Positions 52,046-61,136 are shown, counted from the stretch's first letter. The stretch: 64,000 bases of DNA from Vibrio sp. PID17_43 (GCF_002608565.1 NZ_LIXM01000012.1:62001-126000), one strand, 5' to 3'. Translations and numbers: made by a program. Notes: a model not told the origin generated them from the sequence alone.

Positions 52046-52152
52046 ATTATGAGAACGTGACACCGAAAGAGCTTCAGCGGCTTTAGTGAAATTACCCAGT
52101 TGCGCGATCAAAACGAACGAGCGAATGTCAGCAAGGTTATTTTATTGAGCAT
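52046..52152 (-). pseudogene. LysR-family regulator, N-terminal fragment with frameshift
   Basis: On the minus strand ATG 52152 opens MLN. A tandem AATAA duplication (AATAAAATAA) then shifts the frame; removing five bases restores MLNNLADIRSFVLIAQLG and NFTKAAEALSVSRSH. That is the LysR helix-turn-helix start. The sequence stops matching at ~52050, beside the symporter terminator, so the effector domain is gone. It is divergent from the ScsB-like gene and may once have controlled it. Confidence 0.7.
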
Positions 52153-52282
52153 GTTGAATGACTTGAAGAAAGAGTAACCTTAAGATTATCACTCTTATTT
52201 AGTGTTCCTTAAAACAAGAACTCTTGAGCTTTAGTGACGCTCACGTATGATTTCCCATGTTTCCACTGTTATAGAGTTCACA

Positions 52283-54391
52283 ATGCGTCTATCAATTATA
52301 CGCCATACTGCGTTTCACTGTTTCCTGACGTTAGCACTCACTTTGTTTTCGTTATTCGTGCACGCGAAAACGACGGATACCGGATGGCTTACGAATCCGC
52401 AACACCCGCCAGTACAAACGCGTCTGGTGCTTACCGGGCAGCAAGATCGTCTAGCAAAAACCGTAACGGGATATCTTGATGTCAAACTCAGTGGCGATTG
52501 GAAAACCTATTGGCGTTCGCCGGGTGAGGGTGGCATCGCACCTTCCATTGATTGGGAAAAATCACAAAACCTAACTAAAGTCGATTGGCAGTGGCCTTAT
52601 CCGAAAAAGTACGAGCTACTTGGTGTCGAGACGTTAGGTTACAAAGGTGATACCGTTTTCCCGATGACGTTCCATGTTGAAGACATGAGCAAACCAGTGG
52701 TGATTGATGCGACCCTGACGTTGTCTTCGTGTACAACGATCTGTGTATTGACGGATTACCACATTCAGCTGTCTTTCTTGCCTTCCGACTTACAAGTTGA
52801 TGAAGGTGTGATGTTCACCTACGCGCAAGCGGTCAGCAGTGTGCCTCAAGCGTCGCCATTTGTTGAAGTGACAGAAGCAAACTGGGATGCAAACCAATCT
52901 AAGCTGCAAATTAAACTGACCAACTCACAAGGTTGGCAAAAACCAGAAGTGTTGGTTGATGGCGTCGATGAAGCAACCAGCGATTACAGCTTCAAATTAG
53001 AAGGGCAGCATCAAAAGGGCAATACGCTTACCGTAAACTACCTAGTGAATACTTGGTTGGGTGATGTAGAGCTGGATAACCAATCGATTTACGTCTCAAT
53101 CAAAGACAATAACTTGCTGGCACAAGAAACCGCGCAAGCAAAAACAGGAGTGATTACTGAAGCTTTGCCAAGTACCTCACTGGTGAACATATTCTTGTTC
53201 GCGCTATTAGGCGGTTTGATTTTGAATATCATGCCTTGCGTTTTGCCAGTTCTGGGCATGAAGCTAAGCAGCATTGTGGCGGCGCAGGGGGTGGAACGTC
53301 GTCAAATTCGCACGCAATTCATTGCTTCTTCGTTAGGTATTCTGACCTCGTTCTGGTTATTGGCTGGCTTTATCTTAGTGCTGAAACTGACAGGTAACGC
53401 TATCGGATGGGGTATGCAATTTCAAAGCCCATGGTTCTTAGGCTTAATGCTGTTGGTAACCGGACTGTTTGGTGTCAACATGCTTGGCTTGTTTGAAATT
53501 CGCCTGTCTTCAGGTACGAATACTTGGTTAGCTTCGAAAGGCGATAACTCGCTATTTGGACATTACGTGCAAGGTATGTTCGCGACTCTGCTAGCAACGC
53601 CTTGTTCAGCACCTTTCCTTGGAACTGCTGTTGCGTTTGCGCTGGGTGCAGACGTGGTGACTCTGTTTGCTATCTTCACTGCATTGGCATTAGGCATGGC
53701 GCTACCTTGGATCTTAGTGGCTATTTTCCCTGGCATTGCATTGAAACTGCCAAAACCAGGTCAATGGATGAATGTCGTAAAAATCGTATTCGGCATCATG
53801 ATGTTGGCAACCAGTGTGTGGTTGTTATCACTGATGACAAACCATCTGCCAGTATTTTGGGTGATCTTAATTGGCTTGGTCGCGTTTATTCTTATCATGG
53901 CGCGAGTTAAGCGTATTTATGGCAATAAAGCGCTAGCAATTTCCGGCACGGTTTCGTTGATTCTGATTGCTGGTGGTCTGGTACTCGGCAGCGTGACAGC
54001 CAATCACTGGGCAACGCCATTACCACAAGATTTGGCTTGGGAAAAACTGTTAAATGAAGCGATTGCAGACCACGTGAAGAATGGCCGTGTGGTGTTCGTC
54101 GATGTCACCGCAGACTGGTGTGTGACTTGTAAAGCCAACAAGATCGGCGTGATCTGGCAAGATCCGGTTTACTCACTGTTGCAAAGCCCTAATGTCGCGA
54201 CACTGAAAGGCGATTGGACACACCCGAACGGTTCCGTCACCGACTTCTTACGTGCGCATGGTCGCTTTGGCGTGCCATTTAATATCGTTTATGGTCCGGC
54301 AGCACCCGAGGGGATTCCTCTGCCAGTGATTCTGACTGACGATGTTGTGGTGAAAGCCATCGAACAAGCGAGCGGAGGCACGATTAAGTGA
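52283..54391 (+). CDS. ScsB/DsbD-family thiol:disulfide interchange protein
   Basis: ATG 52283 (MRLSIIRHTAFH) starts a signal peptide ending LFVHA, giving 702 residues; an ATG at 52247 is in frame. A periplasmic N-terminal domain (~20-280) contains LSSCTTICVLTDYHI, with the paired Cys. The eight-helix transporter domain has NIMPCVLPVLGMK and LATPCSAPFLGTA, and a C-terminal thioredoxin domain has DWCVTCKANK. It moves electrons from cytoplasmic thioredoxin to periplasmic partners. The larger N domain and the ScsD-like partner support ScsB over DsbD. Confidence 0.9.
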   Translation: MRLSIIRHTAFHCFLTLALTLFSLFVHAKTTDTGWLTNPQHPPVQTRLVLTGQQDRLAKTVTGYLDVKLSGDWKTYWRSPGEGGIAPSIDWEKSQNLTKVDWQWPYPKKYELLGVETLGYKGDTVFPMTFHVEDMSKPVVIDATLTLSSCTTICVLTDYHIQLSFLPSDLQVDEGVMFTYAQAVSSVPQASPFVEVTEANWDANQSKLQIKLTNSQGWQKPEVLVDGVDEATSDYSFKLEGQHQKGNTLTVNYLVNTWLGDVELDNQSIYVSIKDNNLLAQETAQAKTGVITEALPSTSLVNIFLFALLGGLILNIMPCVLPVLGMKLSSIVAAQGVERRQIRTQFIASSLGILTSFWLLAGFILVLKLTGNAIGWGMQFQSPWFLGLMLLVTGLFGVNMLGLFEIRLSSGTNTWLASKGDNSLFGHYVQGMFATLLATPCSAPFLGTAVAFALGADVVTLFAIFTALALGMALPWILVAIFPGIALKLPKPGQWMNVVKIVFGIMMLATSVWLLSLMTNHLPVFWVILIGLVAFILIMARVKRIYGNKALAISGTVSLILIAGGLVLGSVTANHWATPLPQDLAWEKLLNEAIADHVKNGRVVFVDVTADWCVTCKANKIGVIWQDPVYSLLQSPNVATLKGDWTHPNGSVTDFLRAHGRFGVPFNIVYGPAAPEGIPLPVILTDDVVVKAIEQASGGTIK

Positions 54392-54891
54392 ACACAGTAA
54401 AAAAACGCAAATCGCTGAAATACTGGCTTAGTCAAGCGTTGCAAATGGTGACCGTGATTTCGGTCGCCATGGATTGGTACCGCACCAAAGACATCCCTAA
54501 AGAGCAAGCGCCGCCTCTGAGTGCGATCATGGCCGATGGCGAGTTTGTCGATGTGATTGCCAAAAGTCATGAAGAACCAGTGGTTGTGTACTTTTGGGCA
54601 ACGTGGTGTCCGGCGTGTAAGTTTGTTAGCCCAAGCGTGAGTTGGTTAAGCGATTACTATGAAGTGCTTGCAGTATCCGGCGCATCCGGACCGGAAGCGC
54701 GCGTACAAAAGTTCATGCAGGTGAAAGACTACCAGTTCGACAACATCAACGATCCGAAAAGCAGCATTATGCAAGAATGGAGCATCAGCGTGACGCCGAC
54801 TCTCTATGTATTAAAAGATGGAAAGGTAAGCTCAATCACCACAGGTGTTACGACACCAATGGGCATTTTAGCAAGGATCTGGATGGCTTAA
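54388..54891 (+). CDS. ScsD-like membrane-anchored thioredoxin (protein disulfide oxidoreductase)
   Basis: The 167-residue protein begins with a basic stretch and a hydrophobic anchor (~12-30, YWLSQALQMVTVISVAMD). A periplasmic TlpA-like domain follows with the active site FWATWCPACKF (~71). SVTPTLYVL carries the cis-Pro. It starts four bases inside the ScsB-like gene, so the two are translated together and likely exchange electrons. Confidence 0.9.
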   Translation: MNTVKKRKSLKYWLSQALQMVTVISVAMDWYRTKDIPKEQAPPLSAIMADGEFVDVIAKSHEEPVVVYFWATWCPACKFVSPSVSWLSDYYEVLAVSGASGPEARVQKFMQVKDYQFDNINDPKSSIMQEWSISVTPTLYVLKDGKVSSITTGVTTPMGILARIWMA

Positions 54892-54953
54892 ACTAATGCG
54901 TAGCACGTCGACTTTTTTCACGCTTTTACAATAACATAGGTGTGTAGGTGAGT

Positions 54954-55760
54954 ATGGCGTGCTACATTCGAAATCTGGATGTAGACAATAAACAAGGACC
55001 GTTTTTGAAGACACAAGATCTTAGTGAGTTCGCATCGGGCATGGAATACGATGCACAGTATGATAAACATTACGAAGATGCTATCGCTCTGATACAAAAG
55101 CACATTACCACGATGGGTGCTCGAAGTTTGTTGGATGTGTGTTGTGGCACGGGTATTGTCACGATACCTGTCGCCAAGAAACTCGATAATGCTGTCGGCA
55201 TTGATATTGCCGAGGGGATGTTAAAACAAGCCAAACATAAAGCGCAGGGGTTAGAGAACCTTTCTTTTTTGCAACAGGATGCCACTCAATTCTTTCACGA
55301 TAAACGCTTTGATATGACGATCATGACGGGCAACGCTTTCCAAGCTTTCCTCTCCGATGAGACGTTAGCTGGTGTCCTTAATTCGATTTCTAATCACCTT
55401 AACAAAGGTGGTCGTTTCATCTTTGATACCCGTTTACCAACGCCCGATAACTTAGAAATTGATGCTGAAATGTCGCTGTGGCAGGCCTATGAATTGCCCG
55501 AAAAAGGCGAAGTGAAGTACATGGGGATGAGCGAACGTTATGACGCTGAAAGTGCAATCCTTTATTTGAAGAAAAAACGTCACTACCCAGATGGTTCAAC
55601 AACACATTCAAGCATTGATTTGAAGTACCGAAAGTTAAGTGAGATAGAAGCATTTCTTGCCCAGGCGGGTTTACGTGTTACCAAAAAATACAGCTCATGG
55701 GCAGAAGGGGAGTTTACTACTAACTCAAACAATCTTATCTGTGTCGCAGAGAAGCTTTGA
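54954..55760 (+). CDS. Class I SAM-dependent methyltransferase
   Basis: The ~268-residue protein has motif I LLDVCCGTGIVTIPVAKKL (~60), motif II acidic VGIDIAEGML and the DMTIMTGNAFQAFL post-motif. The substrate is not evident. A GTG at 54948 is an alternative start two codons upstream. The following acetyltransferase begins near its end, suggesting a two-gene unit. Confidence 0.88.
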   Translation: MACYIRNLDVDNKQGPFLKTQDLSEFASGMEYDAQYDKHYEDAIALIQKHITTMGARSLLDVCCGTGIVTIPVAKKLDNAVGIDIAEGMLKQAKHKAQGLENLSFLQQDATQFFHDKRFDMTIMTGNAFQAFLSDETLAGVLNSISNHLNKGGRFIFDTRLPTPDNLEIDAEMSLWQAYELPEKGEVKYMGMSERYDAESAILYLKKKRHYPDGSTTHSSIDLKYRKLSEIEAFLAQAGLRVTKKYSSWAEGEFTTNSNNLICVAEKL

Positions 55761-55777
55761 TTTATAGGGGGCGTTTA

Positions 55778-56203
55778 ATGAAAGGATATCGCATCAGTAC
55801 CGCCTTTGCAGAGATGGATCTGGATTGCATCCATCAGTTCATTTCACAGAGCTATTGGGCGAAAGGTGTACCGAGAGACATGCTAGACAAAGCGGTGCGA
55901 AACTCCTTTTGTTTCGGTGTGTTCACAGAGTCTAATCAACAAGTCGCGTTTGCTCGCCTTATTACTGACAAAGCCACCTTCGCTTATCTCGCCGATGTTT
56001 TCGTGCTCCCAGATTACCGTGGGCAAGGCATAAGTAAGTGGTTAATTTCTGAAATTGTGGCCCATCCAGAGCTTCAAGGTTTGCGCAGGATGATGCTTGC
56101 GACGCGTGACGCTCATGGCCTGTATGAACAGTACGGCTTTAAGCCTATCGAGCCCGTCGAGAACTTTATGCAGATATGGCAACCAGACGTGTATCAAAAA
56201 TGA
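55778..56203 (+). CDS. GNAT-family N-acetyltransferase
   Basis: ATG 55778 after AGGGGGCGTTTA gives 141 residues; a TTG at 55757 is in frame. VFVLPDYRGQGISKWLISEI is the acetyl-CoA site (motif A) and YEQYGFKPIEP is motif B. The target is unknown. Its start lies 17 bases after the methyltransferase stop. Confidence 0.9.
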   Translation: MKGYRISTAFAEMDLDCIHQFISQSYWAKGVPRDMLDKAVRNSFCFGVFTESNQQVAFARLITDKATFAYLADVFVLPDYRGQGISKWLISEIVAHPELQGLRRMMLATRDAHGLYEQYGFKPIEPVENFMQIWQPDVYQK

Positions 56204-56360
56204 TTTTGAATGGCACAAAATGAATGATCATTTGGTTCACAAACGGTGCTTTGCGTGGGTGGGGAATACGCAGGGCCAATTCGGTGAAAAAATGAAATAG
56301 TGATAAATTTAGTTTCTTCTATACTCATATCAATGGATTACGTTCCTTAAAAGGATAGAA

Positions 56361-57131
56361 ATGTTTACGTTTAATCAACTGGCGGGTGTAGCGGTTTTAC
56401 CCTTAATAATCGTGTCTCAAACCTTGGCCAGCGAGAGCCGCTTTTCCGCACATAGCGACAATTATTTACTCCCGTTTTATACCGAGTCGAAAGTCAACCA
56501 GAAGCGCTTTGCACCGCTAAACCCTAATGGTCATGCCGCAAAGGACGTATTTATCCAATTTCAAATAAGTATGAAATACAAGCTATTGTCTTTTGGCGAT
56601 CATGGCTTGTTTGCTGCTTACACACAGCGTTCGAACTGGGAAGCGTATGATGACTCTGCCTACTTTCGGGATGACCAATACAACCCTGACCTTTTTTACC
56701 GTTGGAACGTTAACCCATGGCAACTTTCATTCGGTTTTGAACATCAGTCTAATGGCGCTGGCGGCACGGACGAAGTAAGCTGGAACCGCGCTTATCTCGA
56801 CACCAAATGGGATTTCGATACAGGCTTTGTGCGCGTTAAGCCGTGGATAGATGTGGGTAATAAAGACTACAACCCAGACATTGTCGACTATCTTGGTTAC
56901 GGTGAGTTGGATCTAGGCTGGCTTCCAGTCAATGACAATGAAGTAAAGCTCACCGTCGCGAACTTGTTTACTAAAGATTGGCAATACGGTTTCTACCGAC
57001 TCTCTTGGGACTTCCCTGTTTATCAGGGCTTGCGGGGTTACATGAAAGCGGAGACTGGTTATGGCCTGACGATATCAAATTATGATTTTGATGAAAGTGC
57101 CTTTGGAGCGGGGTTTGCGTTTGATTTCTAG
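56361..57131 (+). CDS. pldA: Outer membrane phospholipase A (OMPLA)
   Basis: The 256-residue protein has a signal peptide (to about VSQTLAS) and a 12-strand barrel. The active-site triad is His and Ser in FEHQSNGAGG (~132-134) and Asn in VSWNRAYLD (~145), as in E. coli PldA. The C-terminal FAFDF fits barrel assembly. It hydrolyses phospholipids that appear in the outer leaflet; dimerisation with Ca2+ activates it. AAAAGGATAGAA precedes the ATG. Confidence 0.94.
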   Translation: MFTFNQLAGVAVLPLIIVSQTLASESRFSAHSDNYLLPFYTESKVNQKRFAPLNPNGHAAKDVFIQFQISMKYKLLSFGDHGLFAAYTQRSNWEAYDDSAYFRDDQYNPDLFYRWNVNPWQLSFGFEHQSNGAGGTDEVSWNRAYLDTKWDFDTGFVRVKPWIDVGNKDYNPDIVDYLGYGELDLGWLPVNDNEVKLTVANLFTKDWQYGFYRLSWDFPVYQGLRGYMKAETGYGLTISNYDFDESAFGAGFAFDF

Positions 57132-57262
57132 TCGCGGAGAAAAGAGAAGTATGAGTCGACGATGAAAGAGATCGCGGTGCTGACTCAAGAAACAAGCGCC
57201 ACTTTTTTTATATTGTACGTTGATAAATGCTTGGATGAAAATCCAGCAGCCTGTTTTGGTAA

Positions 57263-57436
57263 GGGTTACCCCAACGCAGTGAGCGAGCGGAAGCAATAAA
57301 GCATTTTTCTGCGAAAGTAGGGGAGCCTTGGATAACTTTTTACACGGCGAGAGAAATGGAAGGCTTGCTTTATCGATATGGTTTTTCGTTAAAAGAGAAT
57401 AAAACATTAGCAGAGTTAAACTTATCGCCTGCGTAG
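57263..57436 (+). pseudogene. LCM-family (TIGR00027) methyltransferase, C-terminal fragment
   Basis: A frame bounded by stops reads GLPQRSERAEAIKHFSAKVG then EPWITFYTAREMEGLLYRYG. The pattern GEPW-xx-FY/F-xxxEMEGLL-xxxGF is the C-terminal signature of leucine-carboxyl-methyltransferase-like SAM enzymes. There is no N-terminal SAM domain upstream; sequence back to pldA is not recognisable. The frame ends in TAG at the junction with the transposase fragment. Confidence 0.6.
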
Positions 57437-57672
57437 ATGGGCTTACAGGCTTCCCAGAGGCGATTGCTATCGAAGCCGTCCATCGTCACTTCCGTAAACT
57501 GACCAAAACTAAGGGTGGGTTTCCAAATGAAAATAGCTTGCTCAAGCCGCTTTATGCTAGGATATTAAACGTATCTAAGAAATGGACAATGCCAATCCAG
57601 AACTGAAATATGACATTGTCTCAACTGGCGATTCACTTTGAGGGGCGCTTGGATGAAGTCTTAGATATCTAA
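57433..57672 (+). mobile_element. IS256-family transposase remnant
   Basis: The frame VDGLTGFPEAI ... then NVSKKWTMPIQN, a TGA, and LSQLAIHFEGRLDEVLDI matches the IS256 transposase C-terminus (DGLKGFPxAI; SKKWTMPIQNW; IxFxxRL). Two decay events are visible. About 100+ residues are missing after GFPEAI, where the sequence jumps to the AIE...N/S region. The Trp after IQN is a TGA (57604-57606). No intact ends were found; AGACACAGAAGCCTGAACGCC downstream could be part of the right end. Confidence 0.8.
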
Positions 57673-57736
57673 CTAAAATTAGCAGACACAGAAGCCTGAA
57701 CGCCCTCGTTTATAAACCTCGACTGAGTTGGCACTT

Positions 57737-58711
57737 CTATTTTTGCGCGTCCAAATTTAAGATGGTAATCGCGTTGGCAACGCTCGTTGCTAGAATATCA
57801 ATTGCTCCGGTACGAAGAGCTCCAACAATCGATAATGGCTTACTGCTTTCTGCGGCTATGGCGATAACCTGAGGGATCTTCTGGTAATCGGAAATGGTTA
57901 AGCCAATGACACGATTACTCATTTTTGTGTCCTGAACTTCCCCTTTGATGTCGTAGAAATCATAACCGCCAACTTCCCCTACAACGCCTTGCTGAATACG
58001 GGCCTCAACCATTTCTTGTACTGAGAACCATCCTAGGTTGACCATATAGCTACTTTCGTTCAAATCACCGATACCAACCAATGCGACATCAGCTTTACGA
58101 GCAATGTCCATGGTTTGCTGTACCGTTTCATCCTCTAGTAGTGCGCTACGTAACTGAGGGTTACGGATATACGCTGGCGCATACAGTGTCTCACTAACCC
58201 CGCCAAAGGTCTTAGCGAAGCGACGCGAAATATGGTCGGCATTGAGGATACCGCCTCGTGGGTGAATCCCGCCGATACTTGACACAAAGGTACACTTTTT
58301 AGGGTTCACAATACCGGTATGTTCCGATACCGCAGACACATTTCGTCCTTGGCCAACCGACACGACCATGCCGTCTTTGAGAGTCGCGGATAGGTATGTC
58401 GATACCACTCCGGCGAGTAGTGACCGCTGTTCGTCTTCGGTTGGTTGGTCCAGAGCGATCAGTGCACGCTTAAGGCCAAAACGCTCTTTAAGCTGTTCTT
58501 CCAGCTTGGCACCAAATACAGGGTGGTACTTGACCTTAATTTCGACAATACCTTGGTCTCTTGCGCGTTTTAATAAGCGGCCAATTTTGACGCGAGATAA
58601 ACCAAATCGTTTTGAAATCTCTTCCTGAGTGGCACCGTCTTGGTAATACGCAACCGAGATTTCGGTGAGTAGGTTAGTCTCTTCGGCCTGTTCAATATTA
58701 TTCAGTTCCAT
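57737..58711 (-). CDS. SorC/DeoR-type sugar-binding transcriptional regulator
   Basis: The 324-residue protein has an N-terminal HTH (~14-55; YYQDGATQEEISKRFGLSRV, then KIGRLLKRA) and a sugar-phosphate-binding domain with VVSVGQGRN and SIGGIHPRGG. SorC regulators sense phosphorylated sugars. It follows the glpX remnant on the same strand and is divergent from the RpiB/TRAP/PdxA genes, which it most likely controls. Confidence 0.92.
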   Translation of the reverse strand: MELNNIEQAEETNLLTEISVAYYQDGATQEEISKRFGLSRVKIGRLLKRARDQGIVEIKVKYHPVFGAKLEEQLKERFGLKRALIALDQPTEDEQRSLLAGVVSTYLSATLKDGMVVSVGQGRNVSAVSEHTGIVNPKKCTFVSSIGGIHPRGGILNADHISRRFAKTFGGVSETLYAPAYIRNPQLRSALLEDETVQQTMDIARKADVALVGIGDLNESSYMVNLGWFSVQEMVEARIQQGVVGEVGGYDFYDIKGEVQDTKMSNRVIGLTISDYQKIPQVIAIAAESSKPLSIVGALRTGAIDILATSVANAITILNLDAQK

Positions 58712-58750
58712 GTTGTTCCTTGTGAAATGGCTGCTTAATGCGGCTCTTGT

Positions 58751-59227
58751 TTATATCGCGGCTGACTCAAGTTCATTATCTAGCAGGCGTGAATCATGAG
58801 TGGATTTGAACATTCTAATCTTTTTTGACTTGCCTTGTACAAGTAGAGTCTCGGTAGTTAGTGATAGGCCCTGCTTATGAACACCGTTAAGTACGTCGCC
58901 CCTAGTGATTCCGGTTGCCGCAAGTACGGCAAGCGCATTGGATTGTCCCATGGCTGTCATGCGCGTACCTTCAATAGGGTCTACTGCGATATCAATCTCA
59001 ACACCACCTAGCCCGAGTTGCTCACCTATATATAGCATTGGCGCTTCATCGATTTCTCTCTCGCCAATCACAATGGTTGCTTCGACCTGAGTTCAATTCA
59101 GTTGTAAGCGCATTGCTTTTACAGCAGCGGCGTCTGCTTTTTCTTTGTCTCCTCTACCAAGCCATTGGTAGCCAGCTAAAGCGGCATTCTCGGTTACTTG
59201 TGCGAGAGCGAAGCCTAGCTCATTCAT
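58751..59227 (-). pseudogene. glpX: Class II fructose-1,6-bisphosphatase (GlpX), broken
   Basis: One minus frame from ATG 59227 reads LAQVTENAALAGYQWLGRGD then ADAAAVKAMRLQLN, a TGA (59093-59095), then [18 protein letters not shown] and [20 protein letters not shown]. It jumps straight to [13 protein letters not shown] and ends after [14 protein letters not shown]. GlpX is ~335 residues; here ~175 central residues are deleted in frame, a nonsense codon lies at 45, and the metal motif GEGEID is GEREID. It is followed by the SorC gene. Confidence 0.88.
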
Positions 59228-59666
59228 GGTACAGGTCCTTATCAAAGTATTTATGGATGTTCATTTGTTCAGATTACTAGACATGTGCTCATTATGCAAA
59301 ACAAACGAACACGATATAGCCAGTTCAAAGGTTAATTGTTATGTGCGCATTGGTTTAGTGAATGCTTGCTGAGTGTTTCATAGTTAAAATTAGATTTAAG
59401 GCTCTACTTATGATGCTATTTAGATAGAACTTTATTGAGTTATATTGTTGTTTTTATTGACCTTAATCATTTTTATGTAAAATTGACTGTTACGGTTCAC
59501 ATAATTATAAATTTAAATATCCAGCGCTATGGCGATCACGCAGTTGTTATCAAGGTGTAACTAATTAGTGATCAAAATCCCACTTGGTAAATGTTGATAT
59601 GTTATTTGTCTGTGTAATGGTCCAATATCATTTGTAACTTTCGTGGTCATATGAACAGGAGGAAAC
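59228..59666. promoter_or_regulatory. Divergent control region of the SorC and RpiB/TRAP units
   Basis: Two inverted half-sites, GTTCATTTGTT (59259-59269) and AACAAACGAAC (59300-59310), are 41 bases apart centre to centre, about four helix turns, close to the glpX/sorC start. A CRP-like site AGTGA-TCAAAA-TCCCA lies at 59567-59582. The rest is AT-rich with no gene. Confidence 0.5.
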
Positions 59667-60113
59667 ATGATAGCAATAGGTTGTGATGATGCGGCGATTG
59701 AGTTGAAAGAGTGCCTGAAATCGCACTTGGCTTCGAAAGGTATTGAATTTGTTGATTATGGAATCGATCCACAAAATGCAGAGCTTTACCCAGACATAGC
59801 AAAGACAGTCAGTGTTGCTGTCAGAGAAGGTAAACATCAACGCGGAATTATTCTCTGTGGTACGGGGATTGGTGTCTCAATAGTTGCGAACAAAGTACCG
59901 GGCATTCGAGCTGCTCTTTGCCACGATACTTTTTCAGCAGAGCGAGCGCGTAAAAGTAACGATGCTCAAATTATCACAATGGGAGCGCGAGTCATCGGTC
60001 ATGAGTTAGCTAAGTCGATTTTGGATACTTGGTTGGATTCTGAGTTTTCTGATGGTCCATCTACTGAAAAGTTAAATAGAATCAAGGAGATAGAGAGAGA
60101 GTTTATTAGTTAA
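59667..60113 (+). CDS. RpiB/LacAB-family sugar-phosphate isomerase
   Basis: The 148-residue protein has the RpiB active-site Cys in GIILCGTGIGVSIVANK (~67) and the phosphate-binding GIRAALCHD and SNDAQIITMGARV blocks. The N-terminal motif is IGCDDAAIELK instead of GCDHxG, so the His usual in ribose-phosphate isomerase is Asp. Such RpiB-like enzymes also isomerise four-carbon sugar phosphates in tetritol/erythritol pathways. Context (TRAP carrier, PdxA2) favours a C4 role. AGGAGGAAAC precedes the ATG. Confidence 0.88.
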   Translation: MIAIGCDDAAIELKECLKSHLASKGIEFVDYGIDPQNAELYPDIAKTVSVAVREGKHQRGIILCGTGIGVSIVANKVPGIRAALCHDTFSAERARKSNDAQIITMGARVIGHELAKSILDTWLDSEFSDGPSTEKLNRIKEIEREFIS

Positions 60114-60152
60114 TTTAGATTCAATGTTTAATGGAATAACGTGGAAATAAAA

Positions 60153-61136
60153 ATGAAAAATACCAAACTAACGCTTACTGCACTTGCAATCACAACCCTA
60201 CTATCGACTAACGCATTTGCAGAAGACCTGAAAGTGGCAACCAGTGCTCAAGTCGGCTCACTCCAGTACAACACAACTCAATACTTCACCGAAGTTGCGA
60301 ACGAAGAGTTTAAGAAACAAGGCATCGATTACAACCTGAAGTTCTTCGGTGCAGCTCAATTAGGTAAAGACAAAGATGTTCAACAAAAACTGAAATTGGG
60401 CACAGTGGATTTGGCGCTACTAACGTCAACACTGCCAACTCACGTATCAGAAATGGCACTGTTTGAACTGCCATTCCTCGTGTCTGACCGTGAACACGTT
60501 GCCAAAATTGAGCAAGACGTATTCTGGCCATACATTGCGCCTGCAGCTGAGAAGAAAGGCTACAAAGTCATTGGCTTTTGGGAAAATGGCTTCCGCAACA
60601 TTACTAACGCGAAACGCCCAATCAATACACCAGAAGATTTGCAAGGCTTGAAAGTTCGTACGCCAAACAGCTCATGGCGCGTGAAAATGTTCAAAAACTG
60701 GGGGGCTAACCCAACGCCAATGAGTTTTAGTGAAGTATTCATTGGTCTACAAACTGGTGTTATCGATGGGCAAGAAAACCCATACACCAACATTTACGCG
60801 GCAAAATTGCATGAAGTACAGGATTACCTAAGTGTGACAAACCACGTGTACACGCCAGCGTACCTCACTGCGGGAGCACGCCACTATGGTAAGTTCCCTG
60901 ATGATGTTCGTGCAATCTTAGAAAGCTCTGCGAAGCAAGCGCAGCAATGGGGCTATCAACAAGCAACAAAACTTGAGAACGAGCTAAAAGATAAGCTGGT
61001 TGCGGGTGGTATGAAGCTTAACGTTGCAAACCGCGATGCCTTTGTTAGCGCAAGTCAGCCAATCTACGACGACTTCGTGAAAAACGTAAACAACGGCAAG
61101 GTGATGTTAGACAAGGTTCTGGCGGCAAGTAACTAA
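60153..61136 (+). CDS. dctP: TRAP transporter solute-binding protein (DctP family)
   Basis: The 327-residue protein has a signal peptide (MKNTKLTLTALAITTLLSTN, cleavage near AFA). The DctP fold carries NGFRNITNAKRPINTPEDLQ, GLKVRTPNS with the carboxylate-binding Arg, and IGLQTGVIDGQENPYTNIY. It captures an organic acid in the periplasm. A GTG at 60141 is an alternative start. A stable hairpin separates it from dctQ. Confidence 0.94.
   Translation: MKNTKLTLTALAITTLLSTNAFAEDLKVATSAQVGSLQYNTTQYFTEVANEEFKKQGIDYNLKFFGAAQLGKDKDVQQKLKLGTVDLALLTSTLPTHVSEMALFELPFLVSDREHVAKIEQDVFWPYIAPAAEKKGYKVIGFWENGFRNITNAKRPINTPEDLQGLKVRTPNSSWRVKMFKNWGANPTPMSFSEVFIGLQTGVIDGQENPYTNIYAAKLHEVQDYLSVTNHVYTPAYLTAGARHYGKFPDDVRAILESSAKQAQQWGYQQATKLENELKDKLVAGGMKLNVANRDAFVSASQPIYDDFVKNVNNGKVMLDKVLAASN

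Noticed and set aside
57075..57407. 110-codon minus frame after pldA
   Set aside because: It lies opposite the LCM methyltransferase fragment and the pldA end; composition is random-like.
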